Origin: Acanthornis magna | Lineage: Eukaryota > Chordata > Aves > Passeriformes > Acanthizidae | Direction of reading: 5' to 3' | DNA: 64,000 bases | Assembly (NCBI GenBank): GCA_036785705.1 | Contig: JAWUZG010000029.1 | Location: forward strand, 12,725,501 to 12,789,500 | Made by a program: the position numbers and the translations under genes | The notes under the pieces: model-generated | Database searches by the model: none | What the model saw: only the letters and a program-made list of their open reading frames with translations | What the model was told of the DNA's origin: nothing | In this document: positions 46,973-60,985 of the stretch, one piece after another | How the letters are laid out: each line of letters begins with the position of its first letter | Position numbering within the stretch: the first letter of the stretch is position 1

Positions 46973-47366
46973 TAGGCTTAGGGTTAGGGTTAGGGTTAGG
47001 GTTAGGGTTGGGGTTAGGGTTAGGGTTAGGGTTAGGGTCAGGGTTAGGCTTAGGTTAGAGTTAGGGTTAGGGTTGGGTTAGGGTTAGGGTTAGGCTTAGG
47101 GTTAGGCTTAGGGTTAGGGTTAGGCTTAGGGTTAGGGTTAGGGTTAGGTTTAGGGTCAGGGTTAAGGTTTGGGTTAGGCTTAGGGTTAGGGTTGGGTTTA
47201 GGGTCAGGGTTAGGGTTTGGGTTAGACAGGGTGAGAGACAGGGTGAGAGACAGGGTGAGGGTTAGGGTCAGGGTCAGGGTCAGGGTTAGGGTTAGGGTTA
47301 GACAGGGTGAGAGACAGGGTGAGAGACAGGGTGAAGGTTAGGGTTAGGGTTAGGGTTTAGGGTTAG
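46973..47366 (+). repeat. Interstitial telomeric repeat array (TTAGGG)n
   Basis: About 394 bp of TTAGGG units lie on the + strand, with interspersed variants (TTAGGC, TCAGGG, TTGGGG, TTTAGGG and TTAGG slips). It is flanked by ordinary unique AT-rich DNA on both sides, so it is not at a chromosome end. Within it two 39-bp blocks (47221-47259 and 47297-47335) are each built from three 12-bp units related to GACAGGGTGAGA. All units keep the same orientation, so this is not a head-to-head fusion junction. Confidence 0.97.
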
Positions 47367-50300
47367 ACACTAGTTCAATAAATATTGGGTTGCTCTTTTG
47401 GGAGTATATGTTCCATTTATAAATACGCCTCAAACTCTTTAATTCTTGTGGTACAGGTCAGGCTTTCCAAGTTATCTATTTTCCTTGAAGCTACTTAGAA
47501 TTTTGTTTGTGCTTGAGTGAATCTTTCATTGAATTCAATGCCTGAGATGATGATAAGAATTCTTAATGCCTTTACAAAAAATCTATACTAAAATTATCCA
47601 GTTACTGTGGTTCAGAGAATCAAGGCTATATTTATCCTGCAGTAAACTACTTGGAGGTTATGTAGTTGTGACAAAGCTCTTCCTTGATGAATTTTCCTAA
47701 TGTCTGTTCTGGGCTTGGGAGGAAGATGCAGGGTATGTGAAACCTCCCTGCTATAAGCATTTCACCTTCCTGCCTTGGGCATGTGGCCTCTCCCATGGTG
47801 GGAGCTACTCATGCTTTGTCTTCCACCAGTTTTTCTCATTGCACAGGGAAATTCACTTCTTTGCTTCTTTCTTGGAAAACATGAAGTTGGAGAATGGCAA
47901 AGGGGCTTTTTTTCTCCAGCCTTAGCACCACAGCTGTGCAAAGTTTTCCATGTCCACCTCTTTCCTCCATGTCTTGCCCTCCTTCCACAGTGGGGTTCGG
48001 GGCGTGTGACCTGCTTGTGCAGCCCTCTGGGGTGCCCTTTCATCACAGTGCTGCAGGCAGGGGTGTCACACACTGTCATTGCTGCTTCTTGGGGAATACA
48101 AACAACTCACCAGCTAACTCTCTTGTATAGCAAAACCCCAGGAAAAGTATACATGGATGTGGCGAAGGAATACAGATTTGTGAGATACAGAATAAAGCCA
48201 GAAAGCAAGCAACCTTTTTTCTCTACATTAAGCAGGTGAGGACCTGTATGTCTGCCCCAAACTTGAACTGAGCCTAAACATGGAGTGACAAAGCAGTTCA
48301 AGTATTTGCCAGCCTTTTTGTTGCTAAGCTGCTTTGCTAAGTTGCTTTGCAAACCCCAGCCGAAGTTAATAATAATTAAGGGCCTAATCTAGAAGCTGAT
48401 GGAAATCAATGAATGCTTTCTGTGACTAACAGAGAGGTCCTTTCAGAAGACTGTATCTACTTTTTCACTCACCAGTAGCCAACAGAAGTAGGGTGTGTGT
48501 TTGCATTGGTTGGAGACATTACCTCTGGGATGCCTGGTATCTTCCTGACCCAAGCAAAGGACATCTCTGCCCATCTTTCTACTTTCAGGATCTAAACAAA
48601 CTTGCCTTGTGACTTTGTCCCTTTAATACAGGCTGGGGCATTTTGCAGAGCAGTGATAATGTGCTTTCCCAGAGGCTGAAGTCAGGATGTGCTGTCAGCC
48701 CAGACTCATTCCATCCTTCTGGGGCTACTAAAGGATTTAAGCTGAGCACCCTAGGAAAAAACCAAAACCAAACACTCCCATTATATCTATGCTGTAAGGT
48801 GAAAACTGGGTCTGAGAACTTGTTTGAGTAGATTATTTGCTGGCTATATTCCCAGATCAAGGCAGGCACTCTGTAAGGAGGAAGAGCCAAACCTGGGGTT
48901 AGGCTACTCCTATATGTGGTAAGGTTTAGACACTTTGATCAATTTTCCCCCTCACTGGGACTGTTTTGCAGGTGGATGAAAGCAATACAATCCCCTTTTC
49001 TCACCAGAATAGAGGTGAGCAGAGCCAAAAATCCTCAGTAAAAGGAGTGGCTGAGCTGGAGATAAAACTCAGGAGTCAGACCTGTAGGACCAGAGAAGCA
49101 TCCAGGCAGATGGAGGCTCCTGTGAATCTGCCATATCTCTGTCTCTTAGGATGTTCAGCCATCACTAACACATTGTGAGCACTTCTGTCTGCAGAGGCCA
49201 GTGTCCTGTCCATTGACAGAACAATTTAACTATTAGGGAAATCTGTATTTGATGGGTAGCTTACTTGATCTGTTAAAATGAATACTTGCAGTATATACGA
49301 CTTGAATTTTGACCTTGATATAAATGACAATTTATTACAATGTGTGTCATGCTGGGGAGCATATCTGAGCTTGGAATGCTCCTTTACAATCAGTTCTCCT
49401 GGGATACAGGGATTTTCAACATATTCTTTTCATGGCAGTCGATACCCTATTAAGGTGATGACAAATCTTAGTGACTGTAATTTAACATCAAGTCTGAAGT
49501 GAGGTAACCAATTTGCTTACCTAATGATACAATCAATAAGCACAGAAATGGTGCAAGGGCAATTCTGTGTTTTTCTGCTTGCTGCTGGCAAGACAAGAAG
49601 CAATGTGGCTTAATGAATTACATGAACTGCCTGTTGTGCGACTTGAGAGTCATTAAAGATTAAAAAAAAATCACACCTCTCTTGGGAAAGCTGCCAAAGT
49701 GTTTTGGAGGGCAGACTAATGTCTCCAATCAATTACCATTGGCAAACTACTATGTTGGATTTCTTATGATATTTTTGTAAGATAGACACACATATATATA
49801 TTATTTTTTTCTTCCTACCAGTTCTGTTGTCAGTGAGAAACCTACAGGAAGCTCTCACCTGGCTTTCTCAATGTTGAGAATCATCCCTGTAGTAGCTAAG
49901 CTAGGAGTCAGGGCTTTTACTTTACTCCCATCATTTTATCACCCATTTTATCAATTTTATTTGCCAGTCTTGACAATTGATTAGTGTCTCCAGTTTCCAA
50001 TGGTGCCACTTCTATGCCCAGGGAAGTGGGTGAGCTCAAAGTACCCACAATTTCCACAGTATCACATCATGATAGCTGCAGTGCCTCTAACCCATGCAGA
50101 GTAAAATCCAGTCTGCTGCATTTGTCCTTGTCCAAATTAAATCAGTAGAGAGGCAGATGAGATTTTAAAGGCGCCAGGAGAAGCCCAGACCTTTGACACT
50201 GAGTTCCCCTGTCTGCCCACGAATTACTCTCTCGGAGAGAATGGTTCTGATGTGTTGGTGCAAAGCCAGGCTGAGTTGACTGTACCAAGTGCTTGCACTG

Positions 50301-51723
50301 TTTTGAAACATCTGCTGAGTAAATTTAAATTAAAGCATCTTAAGCAGGTGCAGCTGTTTATCCTGGGAGTTACAATAGTGCAATTAACCTAATCTGAGCT
50401 GGGTTTGGGCACATTGATGCAGACACTCTGTGGCAGGTTGTGCCTGAGTTTCTCTCTCTTTTGTCTCAATTCAAAGCAGAAATATGCTGGTGAAACACTG
50501 CCATCACCTATCTTCTCCAGGGACATCGTAAGACTTCAATTAACTTTTTGGATGCATCAGTTACAACTTCCTTTATCCCACCGGAGTGGAAGGTTGGCTG
50601 TAGCATCAGTTATGCTGGTGCCCCTGTCTTCCTAAAGGCAACAGGTATCTGACCAGCTGACCCTCCTGAGATATTGACTACTGAATTAGACTCTGTCTGT
50701 CTGGAAGCTAACACCAGGGAAAGAATAATGTCAAAAACATGTGAGTCTTAGCAAGAAGAAGCAGTATTGCTTTAGTATCAGATCTTCACAAAAGAGGCAG
50801 CAAAAATAGTTGGAAGATTCCATGTTTTGCTCCTTCTAGACTAAGTTGGGGGGCTTAGCAATGAAAGAGGAACTTAACAATGAATGGAGCAAAATGCTTG
50901 TCTGGGGTGCAGGCAATCACCTGCAGTCTGCTTTGCGCATCTTCTTAATCTCCTTTGTGGTTCCCTGTCAGCTATTTTGTTAGCCTTCACTCCCATCTGG
51001 ATAAACTTGATTGAGCCTGCAGCTATTTTTATAACACCCCCTCGAGGTACCCAGTCGGAAGCTGCCTGTTTGCCTTGTGTTAATGGAAGTCAGGCCCAAT
51101 TATATGCATGTGGGGGATAAGTTGTTTCCTCTTACTCATAATGAATTCTGACCTTTCCCAGGATCTGTCTTGTCTGTTTATTCAATAACACAGTACCCAT
51201 CACACTAAGAAGAGAAATGGAAAAATCCCCAGCCTAGCACAATGGCAGCCACCTGTTTAAGCAGCTAAGGATGATAAAGCACAGGTATGAAGCAAGAAAA
51301 TGTGACTGTATAAGTGGGCAGCTTTGACCTTCTGGCAGAAGGAGCATTTCAGCAGTGGTATTGGATTGAAATTCTCTCACATTCAGCCTGGAGAAGCAGC
51401 CGTTGGCGTGGGGTGTTAGTGCTTTTGTTCTGGTCACAGTGGTCTTTCTCTGTAGGGACCAGTCTCTGAGCAGAGCCCACACTCCTGGGCCAGTGTGGTA
51501 TGGCTGTGGGTGGGGATGTCCCTGTGTCCTTCGTGCCTTGGGGCTGCAGTGCCAATGGGGAACTGCACGATAATTTTGCAAGAAAAGTGTCATGGAAATT
51601 CAAAAGTTGTGCTCTTGGGTAGGATGTGAGTGTGTAAACGATACAGAGCCTTTTGATAATTTTACCCCCCGGCCTTTGTCCATGGTACCTCTAAGCCAAA
51701 TTTTTCTCTTGTTTTAATCCCTC

Positions 51724-51741
51724 TGTGTGTGTGTGTGTGTG
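51724..51741. repeat. (TG)9 microsatellite
   Basis: Nine perfect TG dinucleotides in intergenic DNA. Confidence 0.93.
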
Positions 51742-54218
51742 CATGAAGATGAGGCAGCTGCCAGCTGCTAAATTACTGGAACAAAGACAAGTTTTCTAAA
51801 GCATTTTATATAACACTTGTTCCCTTTCATTTGATGAATGATTCATTAATGTCTCTGTTTGAGATAATTATTACAAAGGCTATAACCTTTTTAATTATTT
51901 GAATGAACACACAACATTCAAAAGAAAAATTCTGGAAGGACCTAATTCATGTCCAGCAAAGGAGGTGCTGTTCTCAACAAGCTCTCTATGTGGGCATTAA
52001 ATAGCAAAATCATATTTACCACGAAGGCTGCTGAGCAACAAAATCTCCCTAAATGTTTGTTTAAGAAGCCAGTGCATTTTTATTGATGTTTAGGAAAAAC
52101 CTCCAGTCATTGTTTTCCTTGGCTGCTGCTGGATCTGCCGGGCACAGCTCTGAACAAACTGGTGCAGTTAAGCCACCAGGGAAGGTCTGAGAACTGTTCC
52201 AACGTGTGACCATCAGAGGCTGTGTTTAGTTTCTGTAGTTTCTCCCTTCCTTGCTCTCCAGCCCCAGGAGTAAAAGTTTGCCCTGTGGAAGGTAAAATGT
52301 TATCCCCTAAAAACCTGTGAGTGGGAAGGAGCTGGCACAGCCCTGCAGTCTGTGGCAGGGCGTGAAAAATGACTGACCAGACACAGAAGGGGAGAGAGGG
52401 GAGAAAAAATGGGGCAAGAAAGAAGCGTAAAGTGACTTTGATAATTGTGTACTTCAGCCTTCTTCCACTGCCCTGGGTGAAGCACAGTGCATGCAAAGTC
52501 CTTGAGGTACAAGATTGGTCAAGTGATGCTACCCATGGCCAAAAAGCCACGCCCCTCTAAAAGAGGATGATTCAAATATCTGCAGTCAGCAAGAATATCA
52601 CATCTGCTCTGTAAAATCTGGGCTGGGCCATTTTATTCTCTCTCTTTGTTTTGTGTAATGGCTTCTCTGCCCTCACAGGAATCTCAGGGAGAGCACAGCA
52701 ACTTGCTTTAAATGCAGTTTTCCCTACGGTCCTGGATATTTCCTGACAGTTCAGTTTTAATTTTGCTGTAGCTATTAATGGTTAGAAATGTTTTGAAGCA
52801 TTTGTGTCCTAGCCAGTTAGAAAAATATGAGATGGTGGCATCACTTTCCGAAACCTTAATTGAGGATAGTGTTTTCTAAACTGCTGCATAATTTTACTCA
52901 TTTGAAGTATTTCCTCTTCCTTTCCAATGAAATGAGTTTCTCAGTTATTATCAGCTCTGATTAACAGATTAGTGGGACAGAAGGGCCATTGGATTGCCTA
53001 AAATAAGCTAAATTTCAATTAAATATTCATTGACTTTATTACTTTTGAGTACTGAAGCTGGAGGATGACAACATCGTTTTTCCAAAACCAGAATTCCAAG
53101 AATTCTCACAGATAAACCTTGGGTCCAACAGGTTGTTTTTAATGACTTCACAGAAAGTGCTGTTACTAAAGTGTCAGTAACTAATACTTTAATAAGATTA
53201 TGGCATGAAAGCCAGTAATTTGATGGATTGCTTGTAAACTTGCCTCATAATTGTGCAGTAATAGATAGAAATGTTACTATACAACATCCCTCCAGAAGAT
53301 CAGTAGGTGAGTTTAACAATGTGTGGAGGGCAGTGTGATGGCACTGCCCATCCAGCTGCAATGAAAAGGCACAGCCACCTGTCAACAAATTCCCTGCGTA
53401 AAACTCCACAGGCAGGGTTAGGGCTCCCAGGAATTAGCCATGGGAGCACTGGGTGTTTTCTCAGGCAGTAGCTCTGAAGGGATCAGGTTCGGGAAAATAG
53501 CTTCCTCTTTTGCCTTCTTAAGCATGACAGTTGTGTCACACTAACTGACAGCAGCTGAAGTTTCCTGATGCAACAGGATGCAGTGGGGAGGAGGAAAGGC
53601 ACAACCCACTTTGTGGAAGGGTTCTCTGAAGAAGCCCTAGCCTGCCATCCCATTTTTCTTTTTATTTCCTTTTCCCCCCCTTTGTTAGAACAGCAGTCAT
53701 TGAAAGTACATTATTAAAAAATCGTGATTTGTTGCACATTTTTCTCCCTGCTTGATTGAAGCCTTCCACGTATGCCTTTCAGTACCTTTTATTTACCCAA
53801 AAAATGGGAGCAACTGAAAGTGAAAATCATGCACATGCACTTCTTGTTTCGAAACTGGAATGTTTCAGCCTAAACTCAAAGCATTTCTGGAACGCTAATC
53901 TTCATTGCCTTACAACTGTCTCATTCGTAGCACCAAACTCCTCTCCAGTGCCATGGTTATTCTCTGGATCCCAAAGCTGCTGCATAATTGCTATGATCTC
54001 AAGTCCCTTTAGACCAGCAAGAGATACTGTAGGGAATCTTGGGAGCTGTAGCTTGATCCAGCCAGCATATGCTCTGGGAGAAAATAGGGGTGCAAAACAC
54101 AGCTTCTCCTAGGCATCATGTGGTATTTCAGTTGGTGGTTTAAAAAAGCAAAGAGGGACTTCTTTTTGATTGTTATTTTCTTTGGGTTTTGTTTGTTTTT
54201 TGTTTGTTTGAGGTTTGA

Positions 54219-54242
54219 TTTTTTTTTTTTTTTTTTTTTTTT
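54219..54242. repeat. T24 homopolymer
   Basis: Twenty-four T residues preceded by TTTG-rich sequence (54184-54212). A minus-strand retroposon tail is possible, but no body is recognised to the right. Confidence 0.9.
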
Positions 54243-57200
54243 AGCTAGTGGATTTGTTAATTTATCTCAGCTCTATGAGTGTGGTTTTACATGGAGGTAC
54301 TTGTGGAGAATTATCTTAATTAAGCCATAAAAATATACGTGTAGAACTTTGCATTTGCCTAAGGATGACAAAGATGCTGGGGAAAAATGGGCAATGATTA
54401 TTTTCCAGCCTGATTCAATATAACCTTCCTCTGATGAAGGCTCCAGGAAGCTCTACAGAAGGAAGAAGATCCCCATATACCTATCAAAAGGGAAGGCTTG
54501 GAGTCATTTTAGTGTTTTTGCAGTCTGTACATTCTTGTATTTTTCAGTACTGGATTTTTAATAAAAAAAAATATTATTCAAATAGTTTAGGAGCAAGAAA
54601 ACATAGAAATTGGTTGTTTTTTTTCATGAGGAACCATGTATAAAAATTATATTTTTGCCATTGTACAAGCATAAAATGGAAGGAGAGCATGTAAGATGCA
54701 ATCTACCATCCGATATTTTGGTTCCTCCTTTGCACTGATTGGAAGTCAGCAAGTTCTGCCACTGCTAGTCTGTAATACAGGATTAGAACTGGATGAACCA
54801 CCATGCCTACACTGAGAACCAGTGTAGGTTGAGAATTATGAACTGAATTCTAAAATTTTCAAGTCATAGCAAAAAGAGGCTTGGGGTTTTTTCATTTTAA
54901 CAGTTTTTTCCCCCCCTTCCCCCTTTTCTGCTTGTGTATGGAACATGTGAACTTGGAGAAAAATTGAGGAAACATAGCAAATATCTTAGATGTAGAGAGT
55001 TTCTTGTTTCTGCTTTCGTCTGAGCATGGTTAAGCCTGTGGAACTGGAACTATTTCCTAGAGGTTAGACAGAGCAATTCTATCCTTCCTTCATCTCTCCA
55101 TGTGAGATAGTTAGGAAGGGACAGAGAAATCTTCCAGCCTGTTCCTCACATGCAGGGAAGGATTTGTTTTGATCTTGTGTAATATAAATGGAGAGGCGTT
55201 GACCCTATATCATGCTCCGGTTCAAAAATATTTTCATGTGGTCCAAGGATGGGATTGAGAACTGGGATAGTCCAAGTTTGTTCCTAGCTCTTTCAGAAGT
55301 GGAAATCAGACAAACTTGTTTAATGTTTTCATGCCTCTGCAAAATGGGGAAAGATACATCATTTAGGATGAATAAAGATGATTTGTTAATATCTGAAAAG
55401 GAGTTTAAGTTCTCTAGACACAAAGTGTAGGAGATGTAAGAAAAGTAGAAAAGAGACACTACTGTGCCTCAGTCAAATCTTTCTTTCTCCCCATCAATCA
55501 ATTTACTTTGCTCTAAAATGCCAGTGAAATGTATAGTACTCTAACAACTTTAAGCCTGAGTGAAATTTTTAACTGGGCTAAGTCACCCTTGCAAATTGAC
55601 CTGTGTTCTTTGGAACAGAAAGGCCAGTGAGAGACAGTGATGTATGGCATGGAATAATGTGTGGTTGGTACCCTTGGGGAAAGGAAAGTTTCTCAGAATA
55701 GTCCAAAAGTTTTCTGGCTTGGTATTTCTCAGCTGGATAGAATGGAAGCAAAACATTAGTGACAGGACTAACACAGAATATCCCTGCACACATTTCTGCT
55801 TCCTAGAATTATTCCTGGTCATTTTTTACAGATTTGACTAAATACTGTAAGCTTCTGAGGAAGAAAGAGAAATGAATAAAAGCCTCACTTCCCTCATGCT
55901 CACTGCAAATGCTGAATGGGCTCTGTGCCTTGGAGAAGGATGACAGATATGGCCCCATAACAGCCCTGCACGGACAAGTGCAGTGTGTGTGCTGGGGTAT
56001 TCCCTGTCAACAGCTCAGTAAATCATCCATGGGAGCATCACAGGGGGCTGTGAATTGGCTCACTGCTGCTGAAGGAAACGAACTGGAATAGCATGTGAAC
56101 AGTGCCCTGATTCACAAACATTTCTTGTCTAGGCCAAGGACACCTCTACCTCTATCTCTGCATCTACCTTTACCTCTACAAGGAGGTGATTACTCTTCTG
56201 TTTACTGTGTTTTGCCTGTAAAAGCACCAGTCATTAGCAGCTCTCAGTGTTCAGCTCCTGAAACTTGTTGCCATCCCTGTGATGCAGCAAACCGTGTGGC
56301 CTTTTTCTACAGATTCCTGTCCTGAGCAAGGACAGAATGCACTGACACTTTCAGCTCAAGCTGTGTCTGCATCTGTACATGCTCTCAGTGTTTTTTGTGA
56401 CGGAGCTAACAGGAGTCATTGTGAAGTTTTCTTCAATGAAGTAAAACATTGACTCAGTTTTCTCAACCTTATCTTACACAGTGGTGCATGAAACAGAGCT
56501 CCAAACCTGCAAAATTATAGTTTTCAAGGTACACCCCTACTAGGAGTGGCAGGTCTAGTGAGGTTCAAAACAAAAGGTTATTTTTGATGGCACAAATCTG
56601 TCTCTCCTCTATTACCTATGGCTTACATTTTTTTCTTCATTCTCTCTAATGTGAGCCCGTCTGATACACTGACACACAGTGAGTATCTTTGGAGTACTTT
56701 TGTTCCAAACCAAGGTCTATGGTAGGACAGTTGCATTTTTGAGTGTTTTCCATCAGGAATGGTTTCCCATTTTCATACAGCTGGTTATGTTACATATATG
56801 GAGGTCATGATACTGCCCTGTACTCTGGTGTGTAGGGAGTGTTTTAACCTCTGCTTTGCGTCTGGAAGTGCAGATGAATGAAGTCATCTTCCATAAACAA
56901 AGACTTTTAGAAAAATCCTCACACCCTTTAAATCTATTTAAATGTGTAAATGCACTGATGGCCCGGTGCATGCTGCCTGTGTAGACAAGAAGTTGTACTA
57001 TTGATGAATGATATATACAGAAAATCTGCACAGGCTTTGATTAAAATGTCACTGATTTAATTCTGGTGAAACAAAGGGTACATCAACAGGTGAGATTGTG
57101 CTGAGGATAAAATCATGCTAGATGGTGGCTAGATAAATCAGCAAAATATCAAACTGTGTGATCCTGGTTTTTTTATTTTTAAAATATGTGTTCCTGACCA

Positions 57201-60200
57201 TCTCCTGGGGGAATTGTTAAATTCAGGATATTATGTTAACTAGACTTTTGGTCTGACTCAGTATCTTTGTTCTTCTGTTTTTAATAGCTTCAGCATAGTT
57301 GTTTGCACTTCTCGTTTGAAGAAGATTTGCAGGGTGTGAACAATCTCAGGCAAAAAAAGTGGGTCTGTCGCTCAAGAGCACAGTTGCATTGTTATGTTAA
57401 ATCATTTCAAACAGGGTGAATGAATTTTTTTTTCCTTCTTAAAGGTAAAAGGCAGGCACTTCTGGAGAATATTCTGGCAGAAATATATAAAAAGAGTGGC
57501 ATGAATTGCATTACGGAGATGATTCCTTGTCAGCTATGCAGGACAACCAGACAGCTGCCTTAACATAGCTGCCTAAATTTTAAATCATAAAACTTAGGAG
57601 AGATGATTCTTTTTTTGTAGTGACATTTGTCAGCTACTCTTTTAATGGCAGGGGAATATCCAGCACTAGTCCAAGATCTAAGCTGTACCATGTTATAGAT
57701 ATAAGATGAAGAGTATGCCACTCAAATCATGGTTATCCTGTGTGTATCTGGGAAGTATTTCTGGTTAGGTCTTGCATTATGTCAAGTATTGCTCTTACCC
57801 CAAGGCTGAAATTTGTTGAGCCAAAGTAATGTATCCTTGGATACATCTGATCTGTAAGGCCATCCAGTGAATGTCAGTGAGAGGCTGATGGTTGTTTATT
57901 TCCCCCTGGGAAATTGCTTGGGTTAATTTATATGTGGAGCTTTGCTAGATGGGTAAGAATGCAATCCCATCAGTCTTGGTGTGGAGGGGGAGGATTAAAA
58001 GACAGCCTCATCTGCCACGACAAAACTTTTCCCTGACATCTGGGCCATTAAAGTAAATGACAGGTTTTACTGCAGTGTCCATCTCAGAGGGACATTGACA
58101 ATTTGCTGCTTAAAACCCAAGTCACAGCAGAGCACTTAGGTGACAACTGAGACCTTGGCATCAACAGCCAATATTGATAATATACAGCACAAACTCAATA
58201 CGAAAGGCGGAAAACGGCACGAAGACATGCCTTGCTGGACTAAATCAACAAATAATGCTTGCTTCTCTGTTGAGTTCCAGGGAGAGAACCTTTTTGCTCA
58301 GTGTGTGCTAAAGACAAGGAGGCACCAACTTTGATTCTGTTTTGATTTATTCCTGACAAACATGATTTATGAATTAGAATACTTGCTTTGTTACTGAAAG
58401 GATCTTTCTGCTCAGTGCCCTGACACAATGATTTCCTTCTAAGATTTTCTGCCCATGCATTTCCTAGCCCTATTTGTACACCGTCTTGTCAGTTCAATAA
58501 ATCATTGCAGATAAGTAAATCCTTCTCTTAACCTTCTGGGTTGATAGCATTGGCAATGTTTTCTGAACATATTAGTCCCAGCCTTACTAAAAGTAAAGAC
58601 ATGTTGCTTTGTTGTGCAGCACAGTAAATACAAAAGCATACTTGTTTCCCTCTTGGGTCAAATTGGTAGTTTTTAACCCTTTGCATTGCTTGCACACAAA
58701 GTCTTTTAAGTGCTCCATCAAAGCTTTGAAACTACTTTTGAAGTGCATGTGTGCATCATCCTATTTGAGTATTTTATCACTGAATAGAGATATTGAACAG
58801 TGCATTAAGCTTCTTAGCAATTTCACAAACTAATAAAAAAAAAGAAAAAGGAGTCTGTATTTTTAAAGCCTTTGAACTCCTCTCTCTGCTAGCAGAGTAA
58901 TTTGGTGTACAGTAAGATGGCATTCAAATTGCTTTAGTTTTATCATAGTACTTTTGCCAAAAAGCTACAGGTCTGCAACACGATTCAATTAATTTGACTT
59001 AGAATAAGAAAGTAGAGCCTGGAGGTTAATGGAGACTCATATGGATTGAAAATGGAAGTCAAACTGGACTGTAGAAAAATTTCAGTAGAGATGAAAACAT
59101 TCTGTTGGGGAAAAAACAAGAAACATCGCATTGTCTTAATAATATTTTCAATATTTTTCAAATTTTTCAATATTTTTCAAAGAGAAATTATATTTTGGGA
59201 TTTAAAGGGTTTTCTTACGAAATGCTCAAGTGCTCAAACAGCATTGTGATAGAAGGGTTCTAATTTTTTAGCTCACTGAAAGGTAGGCACAACTTCCTCC
59301 TCTGTCCAGAAAAATGATAACTTGCTTTAATTTCATTCCTATGACCATTTAGCAAATATACAAGACAAATCTCTCTGGCCCACCTTTCACAGTGATGTCT
59401 CAGCCCCTCCCTTCAAAGTTTCATGTCTCCTTTGATGTCTGTGAGTAGCCAGCTAACCAAGCTGTGACATGAGTCTGTGATATGAATTTATTCATGGAGA
59501 CAGAAACAAGTCAGGAATACAGACATTCCCTTAAGCATTAGCACTTTATCAGAAAGCCAGCCATGAGTTTATCCCTGACAGTAAGTTGAAGTAAGGCCTT
59601 TGGTATGTTGATTACCTCTTACCTTTTTTTTAGAGTTTCTTTCATGGCTTTCTAGGCTCAGATGGCACACACAGAGATGTACTGCTGCACGGCTTTCCTT
59701 TACAGCAGTTAAGTCCTTTCTAGTGGAAATTTGGGGGGACAGGATGGCTGCATAGCTAACCAGGGGCCAGATTCTGCTAAGCTTTGAAGGTGTGAGGACT
59801 TAGAGGTGATTTAATTAATTTTCCTGGCTTGCTCCAGTAACAAGGTACCACACATTGTGAGCACAGGACACCCGTAACGAGAGCAGTTGCTATAATTAGC
59901 TGCCATCATTCTGAAATACAAGCCCTAAAAAAAGCTCTCCAGGCAGGACTTTTTTCTCTTTTCTGCTTTTTTTGGCCTCACCCTTTCAGGTGAATAGGTC
60001 TTGCCTGAAATATATCAAAAGACTGTCAAGCTATGTCCCACATGGTAATGCAGTAGGTCTGTGATTGTACTGGACTTTCAACCCAGTGCATTTTTTAAGA
60101 TTGTGACACATCACCTTATCTTTTCTCTTGCAAGGTATCCCATACATATTTAATGTTTCCTGGAACTTCATCTATATCCAATTTCCTCTGGATGTCTTGG

Positions 60201-60957
60201 TCTAAATAGCTGTTATGTAACTGCCATTCACAGGACTTTTATTCTATTCCCTGGATTTTCCAGTGTTGGGTGTGCCAATATTTATGTTGAGGAGCAAAAC
60301 TTATCCAATTTCTGTCAGTCTAATTGGCTAGTGATGAGTGATGAATGTAAAATATGCAATGTTCACATCTTAACTGTTAATGGAGGATGAGTATACTTAA
60401 AAAAAAAAAGTAGATGTCTGATGTCCCACTGCACAGGCATCAGCCTGTTCAAGAGCTTGTTGAACTCTGGGGCAAGGAGACTGTTAACATGTGAAAGCTG
60501 CTCAGACTGTGGTGTTGCTTTTGCCTGTGACCTGTCTACAGGGAGGAGATAAGAATTGGGTGTTTGAGGTATGTGAAGAGTTTTAGTCTCCTTTTGGATG
60601 CTATGGATCCTAACTGTCAGACGACTAGCTAGAGCAAAGAAGGGGTTTGACTGTATCACCTGTAACTTTGAGCAGTAAGCATACATTTAATTTTCTGGTG
60701 GTGGATGAGATGAACCTCCATTGAAAACACGGGTAGTTACAAACCTTAATGAAATTGCAGCAGCCAGAAGTCTGAATGCAGTGTAAAAAGTGTTCCTTTC
60801 AAGGAACAGAAATCCATTCTACCATTGCCCATACCTACTTATTGCTAGTGTTTTTCCCTTTGAAAAGGAAAGATAAAACGAATGACAGTAGGATCTGATT
60901 TTATAAGCTCTAATGCATGAAGATATCTGCATGTGAATCCTGCTGAATTTTACCCGG

Positions 60958-60985
60958 AAAAAAAAAAAATTATATATATATATAT
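60958..60985. repeat. A12 followed by (TA)n
   Basis: Twelve A residues followed by about eight TA units. A simple repeat in intergenic DNA. Confidence 0.9.

Noticed and set aside
47221..47335. Regularly spaced repeats resembling a CRISPR array
   Set aside because: The units are 12-bp variants inside a telomeric array in a vertebrate genome, without unique spacers.
47775..48239. Plus-strand 154-codon frame, with other 100-150-codon frames at 34436-34870, 43986-44426, 45794-46108 and 52107-52550
   Set aside because: The lengths are within chance expectation for 64 kb on six frames. Composition is irregular and no family is recognised.
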